Below, piece by piece: positions 21,335-31,316 of a stretch of 64,000 nt of DNA (positions within the stretch are counted from its first letter, which is position 1; every line of letters begins with the position of its first letter). The notes below the pieces were generated by a model that was not told where the DNA came from, searched no databases, and saw only the letters and a list, made by a program, of their open reading frames with translations. The translations under genes were made by a program, and so were the position numbers. Location of the stretch: assembly GCF_001540865.1 (NCBI RefSeq), contig NC_033632.1, positions 8,122,637 through 8,186,636 on the forward strand, given 5' to 3'. This DNA comes from Ananas comosus (Eukaryota; Streptophyta; Magnoliopsida; Poales; Bromeliaceae).

Positions 21335-24300
21335 GTAAATATGGTTATGATTCAAGATGTTGGGAACACATTGTTTTCATTATTCTGTGTTTGATTCCAG
21401 TCCATTTCCATTCCTATTCCAATTTTGATTCCTATTTTAAACAAACATGCCCTTATATTCAACGCTCTCTAATGACAAAAATATTTTGAAAATGACATAT
21501 TTTGAAAACTTTACATTTGATAGTATATGAAAATGACAAAAATATTATTATTGTGTTTTATTTTTTGGTTGTGTTGGGCGATTGTAGTAGGTGATTGTAT
21601 TAGGTGACAATACAGTGATACTCTAACATGGTTCTTGTTTTCTGGTTGTGTTGGGTGTTGTCCCAAACTTGTAGATGATTAGTTTTTTTCAACTTATTTC
21701 TTGTGTGAGCATATAATCTCTGTTCTGAGAGACATAATTCAATGCAAAATATAGGATTTTTGCTTGTTAATTTGTGATTTGTTTGGAAAGCTTTTTAAGA
21801 TGAATTATGTTGTAAAGATTATTTATGCTCTTCTTAAATAATATCTATTACTACCAATTATTTTTTTAAAAAAATTAATTTTATATTAGAGAAATGGTGG
21901 CGACAAATGTTGCCATCATTAGTCATAATAATTATGTAAAGTTTTCGCGGCGACAGTATGTCGTCGCTAATTATCTCACTTGTCGCAGCCACAATTTGTT
22001 GCCAAATATTTTAGTGGCGACAAAATGCCGCCGCTAAATATGTAACTTTTGGCGGCGACAATCTGTCGCCGCGAATTATATAAGTTTTAGCGGCGACATT
22101 TTGTCGCCCCTAAAATCTAACTTTTGGCGGCGACAATTTGTCGCCACTAAATAGTTTTGCCGACAGGGTTTTACGCGGCGGCTTGCGGCGACAGATTGTC
22201 GCCGCCAAAACATTTTTCGTGGCGACAATTTTGGCTATGGCGGCGACATTTGTCGCCACTAAATCTTGTATCTGTAGTAGTGAGATGATGTTGGAGCTCT
22301 CCAATGGTGAAGCAAGCTCTCCAATAGTGGATTTAGCTTGATGAGCATGGTGGCCTAAGGTGAGATCTCATGATTTAAGCTAGGATTTAGTTTAATCCTT
22401 TATGTATGAGGTTCTAGTAGCCTCTAATGTGTTGTTAGCATGTTAAATCGTTAATACATGGGTTAATTGAAGCTTGTTGAGGTAAGCTTGAGCCCCTCTC
22501 ATGGTAGATCTTTAGAGCTTTATTTATATGCTCTAAGATTGGGTTTAGAGGACTCCCTAGATGATATCAACATGCTATTTGCTTGAATCATGAATCAATT
22601 TGGAGGTTTATTGCAATAGTAGCATGTTAGGGTTCAAAAATAGGGTTTTGCAAAATGTAAGGACTTGATCTAAATTAACCTTATGTAAACCTAATTGCTA
22701 GGTATACGAACGTGTTGGCGAAGTCGGTTCGGCTATTCGTCGAGCCTACGCGAAGATATTGAAGAAACGGACGTTTTGGCTTTGTTTCCGCCTGGAGAGC
22801 CGAGACGACGTCCAAAAATTACGAGAACGGATCCGGAGCATCGTGGCATCAAGTTATAGACCTTTAATTTTCGGATTGTGGATTGGAGGTCGTTCGGTGG
22901 TCGAGCGTGTGATCGGGCCGAACCAGGCGACGTGTGCCGCGGGAGACCGATTGCAAGTGACTACAAGCAATCAGAACGCGATAACAGGTTGGTTGTGCTC
23001 ACCGATATGTCTAGCTCGCTTCCATGTCAAAGTAAAGTAATATTCATTATTGATGCATATATGTATAGTGGTAGGTTGCATAAGGTATTATGGATGCATG
23101 AACCTTATTATGTTTGATGTTTATTACCTACCATTGAGATGTGCATGTTAATACATTGAGGAATATGATAAATGGAATATGCATGTTGATAAATCATGGA
23201 ACATGTTGGATGGTATATGAATGTTAACATTATGAAAATATGCTAGTTGGTATATGTATATAGACATATTGTGGAATATGATAAATGGAATATGCATATT
23301 GGCAAGTTGTGAAATGTGCTAGAAAGTATATGCATGTGCAATTGTGACATTGTGGCATTTGACATAACAATGAGAACTTAGAAACAAAGTGACATATTGA
23401 CATAAATGTAGAGAGTGGCATTAATGAGTCTTGAATACTAGAGTTATAATGGTGACATCAATGGGACAAGGATGCTAGATTACAAGTGTGGCATTAATGA
23501 ACACTTAGTGTGGCATGAAAATGAGTATAAAGAACAAGTAGTGTGATGACACTAAAGCAGGTTAAAGAATGCAAGTAGAGAGAGTGACATTATGACATTA
23601 CAACCTTAGAGTTAAGGGTCATATGAGCATGATTTTTCTTAAAAATTAAGGAATGGATTGAACTTGGAATCCTTAAAGTTAAGGATTGATCGTACTCACC
23701 CATAGTCTTGGCCCGAGGACGGTAGCTCCCCCTCGGGCGATGAGCTCCGAAGTAATCATCACTGGGTCATAGCGAGTATCTCCCCAGAGGACGGTCCCGT
23801 CGGGTTGTAGCGGGTATCCCCCCGATAGTAGGAATTTGGGTTAGTGAGTTTGTTGAGGGCGAAACCTTCGGGTTAGCCAAGAGATTGGGCAATGAAATCT
23901 TGCATTCATCATGAATTGACTCAAGATCGAGTCGAGTGGCATAGTTGGCTAAGGTAAATGTAACCTTAGGAAAGAGTGACAATTGAGTAAAGTACGGCTA
24001 AGAATAAAGAGTAAAGAATGGCAAGTGATCAAGAATTGCTAATAATATAAAGAATAGTAAATGATAGAAAGTAGAATCAATTAATCTACTTGCATGAGTT
24101 GCATGATTTACATATTGCATGTCTTGAGGCATAAACATGTATTCAATATTTGCATAAATATTATCGTGGATATCTGTTGGACTAACATGTTTGTATTGCC
24201 TCCTTTGGACCTAGTGGGCTAGTGGGTCGAGCTTTTCCCTTGGGTGGCCGTACCCACTGGGAACTATGGACAATAGTTCACCCCCGTGTTGTTTTTGGGG

Positions 24301-24752
24301 GTACAAGTTCATACGTGAGCGGCGCGGCGGTGCGAGGAAAGAGCGTAGCTCCGTAGTTAGCGCCCTACCACCGAGACCAGAGATAGAAGTACCCTAAGTC
24401 GGCTTAGCTTAGGGGTATAGAAAGGAAATGATCAATGTTGTAATAATGATGTTAAGAACTTGATGGTATTTGGAAGCTAAAAAGAGAATGAAAAGTGTAA
24501 TATGTGATGTAAATTGTAATATGTGAGTTGAATGCATGTAATAACTTAATTGTTTATGTTTTCGATACTTTCCTTATGCAATCTATGTTTGTATGTTGTT
24601 CCTGGTTAGAACCCCGCGCATTGTATGGATTGTGACGCCTTAGACGTACAGGGGAGACTCTATCCGCAGTACAAGGAAAACTTTGTCCGTTCGACGGTCT
24701 GTTGCCGTGCTCGAAATCGACCAAATAGGAGGGCTCATGGCGTGACAGGTTA

Positions 24753-25404
24753 GATATGAGGAAGTTAAGGAAGCAATAATAATATTAATTTTAGCAACCA
24801 AAACCAAAAAAAATAAATTTAAAACTTTTGCATTTCTTTGAATATCTCTACTAAATAATGCTTTTGCATTCATAGGTAAAACATACAGTATTTATCTCCT
24901 GCGAGGAGCATGTTACATATAAATTTTAAGATTATGATAATTATAGTGATCATGCTGTGCTAGATAGATAGATAGTTATGTGATTTTGCAATTAACACAT
25001 CCTTTGATACTAGGAGTGCATCATATAACATTTCTGTAAGGCACTAAAAGCAGGGTGGAAGTGCTTTCCCAGCAGCTGGCGTTATGAGAGCACCTTTTCA
25101 ATATGGTATGATAGGATGTTCTATGATCAGTGAGCCTCTCTGTTAAGTAAGTGCCCGGTTTTTGTTAGCAAGCTTGGGCATGAAAGGGGCTAACAAAAAT
25201 TTTCTTGCAGGATTTCGTTCGTCAGGCATTACATATGTTTTTGTTCTGTTGCTATTGAACTAAAAGTACAAATAGGCTATGCTTGTTTTTCAATAAACTT
25301 GCTTAATATATTAAATTATTTAGATGTCTTTAATTTGTTTAATATGGTTTCTTTCTTCTTTTGGAACTCTTGGTGATCGGAACCCTATAGGGTCATTTAG
25401 ATTA
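24753..25404. other. CACTA-1 interior, AT-rich, probably intron of the captured gene
   Basis: No open coding sequence of note. Short GC-richer patches (25050-25140, GCAGGGTGGAAGTGCTTTCC and GGCGTTATGAGAGCACC) may be decayed exons of the same WD40 gene. I could not translate them into a recognised motif. Confidence 0.35.
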
Positions 25405-25690
25405 CTCTTTTGCATCAGCTTGGCACCGAGATGGCCTTATTCTGGTCGCAGGCAACCAAGACACTACATGCCGCTTGTGGGATATAAGAAACTTATCATA
25501 ATCCATGGCCGTGCTCAAGGGGCGGATGGGGGCGATCAGAGGCCTGAAATTCTCATTGGACGGCAGGTTCATGGCGATGGCGGAGCCTGCAGATTTTGTC
25601 AATATATATGAAACTGGGCTGATTACAGCAGCGCACAAGAGATCGATCTCTTCGGGGAGATTGTAACCTTGGTGGCAGTCGTCAGGTAGG
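25405..25690 (+). pseudogene. Fragment of a WD40-repeat protein gene (C2A9.03-like) captured in CACTA-1
   Basis: One frame reads FASAWHRDGLILVAGNQDTT, CRLWDIRNLS, stop, SMAVLKGRMGAIRGLKFSLD, GRFMAMAEPADFVNIYETG; after a frameshift it reads ADYSSAQEIDLFGEI. This order (GNQD-CR-WDIRNLS, MAEPADFV, QEIDxFGEI) is that of the plant WD40 protein usually annotated as 'uncharacterized WD repeat-containing protein C2A9.03-like'. The premature stop (near 25490) and frameshift (near 25612) show it is dead. A possible splice donor GTAGG follows at about 25687. It lies between LTR E and LTR F, within the original interior of CACTA-1. It could instead be an old genomic pseudogene fragment carried along. Confidence 0.8.
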
Positions 25691-25894
25691 AAAAATGACT
25701 TTATCTAGATAATTTTATCAATTTTATCATTATGCTTTAATTGTTAACTATATTCTTATTTTGTTGAAAGAAATTTTTGTTTTTGTTACAGGATCCTAAG
25801 TCTTCGGGCACTTGCTATACGTCAGCATCATCAAATCCTTCCAGTGATACTTGATTATTTCTTTTGTATTTGGATCTACTATGCCCTTTAGCAT

Positions 25895-28871
25895 TGTAAC
25901 GAAGTGAATTCTCGAAAGCCGAGAGTTGGACTTCGTCCAGGATCGATTAACTGTCGAGCGCGTAGCCTTCGGAAAAGCCAGAGTGGCACGAAACCCAAAA
26001 AGTGCATTGGAATGGAGTCCGCGAGAGCAAATGATGCAAAAACCTGCACTTGGCAGACCTGCTCTCGGGGACCGCTCGGGGACCGGTCCCTAGCGGGAGG
26101 GACCGGTTCCCGAACATGGTCTGTGCGGGTTTGCTCTCGGGGACCGGTCCCTAGAAGGGAGAGACCGGTCCCAGCGGCTGGTGGTTGCGGCGACGCGCGA
26201 TGCAACCGGTCCCCGGGCCAGAGGGACCGGTTCCCACACGCGTGGAGATGGGGAGGTCCTCGGGGACTGGTCCCCAAGGGGGGAGACCGGTCCCTCCGGG
26301 CAGGTCTTGCCCAGTCTAGGCAGTGCATAGAGTGAAAAGTTGAGGGACTTATATGCATATTGTTACAATAGAGGGTTATGAGAGGGGTCTCTCTCTCTCC
26401 TCTCATTTTCCCCCTCACTCTCCCTCAGCCACTCCCTCTCTCTGTGCGTGAAGAAGAGGAAGAAAGAGAAGAAGAAGAAGAAGAGAAGAAGAAGGAGAAG
26501 AGGACTAAGAAGAAGATCTTCCTCCTCCTCTTCATCTTCTCCTTGGTTGAGGCTTCTTGGAGAGGTAAGCTTCCAAGCTCTCTCATGATAGATCTTTAGA
26601 GATGGATTTTTGATCTCTAAAATCGGTTTATTTGGAACCCTAGCATGCTATCTAGATGAATTTCCCCCATTTCATAGATCGATTTGGTGGATTTGGCTAT
26701 AGTAGCATCTAGAGCACCCAAAATGGGGTTTTGGTAGTTATGAGGGTTTGATCTCATTTGACCCTCTGTAAACCTAATTGATAGGTAATGAAACGCGTTG
26801 GCGAAGTCGGTTCAACGATCCGATGAGCCTACGAGAAGATATTGCCGAAATAAGGGTTTCCGGCTTCGTTATCGCCTGGAGGGCTGAGGCGACGTCCATA
26901 AATAGCGAGATTGGATCCCGAGCACCGTAACAATAAAGCGAAGATCTTTAATTCTCGGAATTGCAAAGCGGCGCGCGGTTGGAGCGCAACTGCGAGATTG
27001 GGCCAAACCGGGTGTCGAGTACCGCGGGAGGCCGATTGCAAGTGTCGACAAGTAATCGGAAAGCAAGCTAAGGTGGGTTGTGCTTACCGAAGTGACTAGG
27101 TCGCCTGTATGTCTAAGTAAAGTGAATTCATATTGATGCATGATAACAAAATGACATAGATGATGCATGTGGTAAAATGCTAAGTAGATGCATATAAAAT
27201 GATATAGAGATCATAGAACGCATGATTAGCATTGTGAGGATATGCACGTAAACTAGGTTGATAACTCTAGAAGTAATAGAGTTGATTGACAAGAGAACTG
27301 CATAGAGGACAATTAGATACTCAATTGGACAACTAGGATGTCAAGTAGATCGAGTGGCACCTAACCTAGTGTTAGTAAACATAGGTCGAACAAGTAGACC
27401 TAGAAGTTGACATCTAGGCACAGACGAGATAGAACCTAGCAGTTTTACCTAGGTTATGTGACTGAGACCTGGAACCTAGAGTGGTATTGGACCTAGGTTG
27501 TTGAGTATAGTGGTATTAGTTACTAGGATGTTCTAGGTCGACAGCATAGGGTTGGTTATGGACCCTCGACCTGTGGAAGTGGATTCCGGAATCCCAGGAC
27601 CTTTGATGACCCTGGTATCAAGGCTAGGGCGTGTGCGACGATTTCGCCGCTGAGGTTTATACCTAGGGAGGATTGGGGGCGATCACATGGAGATCACCGC
27701 CCGAGGCTTGAACCATTGTCATGGCGTGTGCGACAATTTCGCCGCCGGATGGTTAAGCTGATTGTGGATCAGACCGCCGGGATTGATTGAAACCATTGCT
27801 GGGTAAGTACGAATGGGTACCGCCAGGTGGCTGAGTCGTGACTGAAACCATTGTTGGGTGAGGTGCGATTAGTTCGCCGCCAGATGGATAGGTCATGACT
27901 TGAGTCCTCGCTGGGTAAGTGCAACGTGTTCGCCACCAGAATGGCTATGTCAAGGGACTTGAGTCGGGTTCAGCGAGTGCGACGATTTCGCCACTAAGAG
28001 GCTAAGTCACGGAGAGCGGTAGGCTGTTGAGCAGCCAGTGCGCGGAATATCCGCAGATGATTGACTCGAAGCCGAGTCGGGTGGATAGCTTTGATAGGGT
28101 AGTGGAACCCTTATAAGCTAGTGATAGAGGCTAGAGCTAAGGTAATAGAGACCTTAGAAGCCAATGGATTTGAGTGTGATCCTAAGGTAATAGAAACCTT
28201 AGAGTTGATTACTATGAGCTAAGATTAGCCAAGTAAATGTAGAATCAATTGATCTACTAGAGTTGCATAATTTTCATATCGCATATTGTGAGGCATGACA
28301 TGTATTTCAATTTGAATATATATTTGTTGTATATCGTTGAACTAACATGTTGCAGTGCCTCCTCGGACCTATTGGTCGAGCTTTTTCCTTGGGTGGCCGT
28401 ACCCACTGGGAACCATAGAGTTGGTTCTCACCCCACATTGTTTTAGGGTGTTTAAGGTACGCACGTGAGCGGCGCGGCGGCGCGAGGCAAGGGCGTAGCT
28501 TCGTAGATAGCGCCCTACCCCAGAGACTGAGATAGCAGTACCCCGAGTCAGCAGGGCCTAGAGATTAGAATGGAATGACAACAACCAACTTGTATTAAAT
28601 GTAATAATGTGATTGTATTTGGAAGTTAAGCAAATGTAAAAGTAAAAGAAAGTGATGTATAAAGTGTATAAAATGAATGCTTGTAATAGCAGTTAGTTTT
28701 ATGTTATTGATACTTCCTTATGCAATCTTGATTGAGATCAGTTCCTGGTTGGAACCCTTGTATTGTACAGGTTGCGACGCCTAGGACGTACAGGGGAAAC
28801 TCTGTCCGTTCGGCGGTCTGTTCGTGGCGGCACGGCCCGGCCAAATAGGCGGGCGGTCGCGGGCTGTGACA
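25895..28871 (+). mobile_element. Solo LTR F (family 2, 2977 bp)
   Basis: Bounded by TGTAACGAAGTG and GGGCTGTGACA and flanked by the 5-bp duplication AGCAT (25890-25894, 28872-28876), so it is a true solo LTR. In order it holds four pairs of ACCGGT-centred dyads (26079-26291), a TTATATG box (26349), a CT then GAAGAA-rich leader, a splice-donor-like AGAGGTAAGC (GT at 26565), GCGTTGGCGAAGTCGG (near 26793), a private ~60-bp minisatellite (27600-28020), the stem-loop GAACCA...TGGTTC (28410-28427) and GGCGGCGCGAGGCAAGGGCG. It encodes no protein. Family assignment rests on parallel sequence with G, J and K. Confidence 0.92.
27600..28020. repeat. Minisatellite private to LTR F
   Basis: About six diverged units containing GTGCGACGATTTCGCCGC followed by AGG/TGG and ACTTGAGTCC/TGAAACCATTGCTGGG. 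Related LTRs have only one or two comparable units, so this copy has expanded. Confidence 0.7.
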
Positions 28872-29179
28872 AGCATCATTTTATGTTTTGAGCTACAGTG
28901 TCATTTCTAAAAAACTGTTTTTGGATATTATAGTTTTTTATCATTTTATTGATGTTGAGGATATGAGAAACAATTAGTATTTTGGTTTCATTCGATACTC
29001 TTGGTTTATATATGAATGAAATAACTTTTTTGTTATGAATGTGTCATTTTTGTATTGTATCTTCCATACAACTATTATCCCAAGCTAATATACATATTAA
29101 AAAGTCCCTATATTTCAATCAATTGTAGCTTTATAAAAAGTCATTGTATATGCATATTAATAGCTTCCAAAAAGCTACA

Positions 29180-29571
29180 ACATAATTTTATTAACAGCAT
29201 TAAAAAGCCGCAAAAACAGCATTGTGGCACACCAATTGTCGCTATACTAACTAAAGGCGGCTTTTTAATTGCCATAGCTCTTAAAAACTGTAGAAATTGC
29301 AGTATTGTGGCAAAAAGCCACTATAGATAATCAAAGGCGGCTATAATAGTGCCACAATTTGAATGCTTATAGTGGCTTCGAAAAAGCCGCTATAGCCACT
29401 AAAATGCGGCTTTTACAAGCTGCCGTTATATTGACATAGATCTATACCAACTCAGTTTTCACCGGCTTTTTTTTTGGATTTTTCAGAAAAGCCGGTATTT
29501 TTTATTGCGGCTTTTTAAAAAGCCGCTATAGGTACCCATAAAAGCCACCTTTAATATAAAATGTTGTAGTG
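29180..29571. repeat. Right subterminal repeats of CACTA-1
   Basis: Recurrent AAAAAGCCGCTATA / GGCGGCTTTTTAA motifs in both orientations (e.g. 29264, 29324, 29380, 29508), ending at the inverted CACTACAACA terminus. They pair with GCGGCTTTTT near the left end (17578). Confidence 0.75.
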
Positions 29572-29574
29572 TAT

Positions 29575-30880
29575 CTTGAACTGGACTCGAATCCTAATTG
29601 ATTTTTTATTATATAATATATATAAAGTTTGATTTTATATTTTAGAAATTTAAATTTAATATTAAATATTTTGAAGTATGGTAAAGAGAAATAATTGTAT
29701 CGGGTTTGTGTTTGGGTTTTGGATTTTTGGTCAGTTTCAGATTGGATATGGATTTTTAAAATCTGTTAGGTTCGGATGCAGGTTTTGGAATTAATAGTCG
29801 GGTTAGGTTTCAATTTGTTAAAATTTGCCCCGATTCTGACATGTTAACATCGCTAACCACTAGTCCCTAACTATTACTTTTTTTTACCACTAATCTTAAC
29901 CTTTTTAATTTTTACGTTTAAATTTACTTTTAAAATGGTTATTACCACTAATGGTTAAAGTGTATTAAGTTTAAAATATTTATTATCTCTAATGATTCAA
30001 AACTCTTCTTAACCTCATTCAGTTCAGAGGGTTGAACCAAATCGCTTAATAGACTAAGTTACGGTCTGCCCGATCGAACCAGTTGGTTCAATTTGATTTT
30101 CAAATCATTGATTACTAATTTAATTAAAATGAATAATAAAAGTTATAACTAATTACAAACTAAAAGGTAAAGAACTAAAATTTTAAAAATCGACTAAAAG
30201 CTGAAAAAATTTAAAAATAAAAAACAAAACTAACTTAATAAATCAAATCAATTAGACTAAAATTGATAAAATATACAAATAATCTAGATTTGTTTCGTGT
30301 AGATTTATTTAATTTATTTATAGTCCTAGTATTGTTTATTCTCTATTAAAACTCTATAGTGGAGATTTATTATAAGTTTATGTGAGGACTGAGATTTTTT
30401 CTATATAAATTTGACATCTTTCATATATTATCGTGTGTATTTTAAGTTCAAAACTATCCGTCAAATTTTAGTGAAAAATAATTTAAAATAAAAATTTTAC
30501 GTGATTATTAATTACTTTTCACTTAGAGTGAATAGCAACTCACATTTTCAGAAGAGGCCATTGAGAGTAGAAGGCTTCTGTCACGAATCGGACTTTGTTT
30601 CAGGTGACCACTAGCTCGTTTCGATGGCCCAACTATGTTGGAGGCAATGGCGCTGACGGATTTTGTGTTCGACACGTGGTTATCGAGTAATGTGGCTTTT
30701 ATCGTAGATAGGGTAAATTATACATTGTGTTTTTGCTTTTTAAGCACAACAGGCACTCTGTTTTGTGAGGAAACCCACAGGCGGGGACCGTTCTGCCAGA
30801 GAAGTTAATTGGAGAAGGTTTTGGGCCGCGAGATATGCGTTTTGGGTGGGAGCGGATTATGGGTACGTTAATTGCCAAGT
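29575..30880. other. AT-rich non-coding stretch
   Basis: No gene, RNA or intact element seen. The sequence is AT-rich with many short frames and stops in all readings. Confidence 0.55.
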
Positions 30881-31316
30881 ATTATATATATATATACTTG
30901 AGAATTAGGGTTTTATCAACCCTGACCCTAACCCTAACCCTAACCCTTTCCCCCTTCCCACTTCTGGTCCTCCTAAGAGGCACCGCCGCCGCAGCCGTCG
31001 CCGTGCCAGTTGCCGAAGGATCCTTCCTTTTCTCCTCTCTCTCTCCCCAATTATTAGCCTTATGGGTGGAGGTGACCCGACCCTCCTGTTTCTGCGCCGC
31101 CACCACAGTCATCCTCGGACCCTGACGACCCTACCCTGACCTGCCCCCGACGCCGCTGTGCCCTAAGAGCAGCTGCAATCGAAAGCGGAGCCCAGGGCAC
31201 CCGTGCAACCTCAGAAATTCACCCAAGCGCCACTGCCACGCCACGCCACTGTCATCCTTCTCTGTTGGTCCTAGGATGATCGCTGGTGTCGCCTTTGCCC
31301 TTCCCCAAGCAGCTAC
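30880..31316 (+). promoter_or_regulatory. Promoter/leader-like remnant with TATA and telo-box repeats, cut by LTR G
   Basis: TATATATATATA at 30886-30897 is followed by AGGGTTTT and a run of CCCTAA units (about 30920-30946), then GC-rich, exon-like DNA up to the LTR edge. The TATA plus AACCCTA order is common in plant housekeeping promoters. The open frame 30835-31125 has no recognisable domain. It may be the 5' end of a gene whose rest was lost when LTR G arrived, or another captured fragment. Confidence 0.35.

Larger units (their letters stand above)
19333..22282. mobile_element. CACTA-2: non-autonomous CACTA element carrying phototropin exons
   Basis: Ends: CACTACAACAAAAAGGATAT on the left and, inverted, CACTACTACAGATACAAGAT on the right; both continue TTTAGTGGCGAC. 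The 3-bp duplication is AGA (19330-19332, 22283-22285), embedded in a longer 14-bp direct repeat AGATGATGTTGGAG, which can be explained if the target already held a 12-bp tandem repeat. Subterminal blocks (19350-19690 and 21893-22260) consist of many GGCGACA...TGTCGCC inverted units. The interior has phototropin kinase exons and a GC-rich exon-like stretch (19880-20160). No transposase. Confidence 0.82.
18668..24747 (+). mobile_element. Solo LTR E (family-2 related), split by CACTA-2
   Basis: TG...CA ends (TGTAACATACCGG at 18668, GGCGTGACA at 24747) are flanked by the 5-bp target duplication GGTTA (18663-18667 and 24748-24752). Without CACTA-2 it is about 3.13 kb. From about 22480 onward it matches LTRs F, G, J and K, including AGGTAAGC, GTTGGCGAAGTCGG, the stem-loop GAACTATGGACAATAGTTC (24261-24279) and GGCCGTACCCACTGGG. 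A TATATAAG box lies at about 19161 with a CT-rich leader after it. Unlike F, G, K and L it lacks the ACCGGT dyad array. No internal retroelement sequence remains, consistent with LTR-LTR recombination. Confidence 0.9.
17540..29571. mobile_element. CACTA-1: composite CACTA (En/Spm-type) transposon with captured gene pieces and nested insertions
   Basis: The left end is CACTACAGGAAATTAG at 17540; the right end, read inverted from 29571, is CACTACAACATTTTAT. Both ends lead into subterminal GGCGAC/GCGGCTTTTT motifs. The flanking 3-bp duplication is TAT (17537-17539 and 29572-29574), as expected for CACTA transposition. Removing two solo LTRs (18668-24747 and 25895-28871, each with one copy of its target duplication) leaves about 2.97 kb. 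No transposase is visible, so it is non-autonomous. The remaining interior holds a promoter-like segment, a minisatellite and a broken WD40 gene fragment, i.e. it behaved like a Pack-type element. Confidence 0.8.

Noticed and set aside
25888..26418. Open frames (176 and 143 codons) with repeated GPREQ/RDRS-type peptides (also 31409-31857, 50847-51315, 54376-54686)
   Set aside because: Translations of the ACCGGT dyad arrays in family-2 LTR promoters, not genes.
30835..31125. 96-codon frame after the telo-box run
   Set aside because: Translates the CCCTAA run as a Leu-Thr repeat and has no recognisable domain; at most a leader or broken exon.
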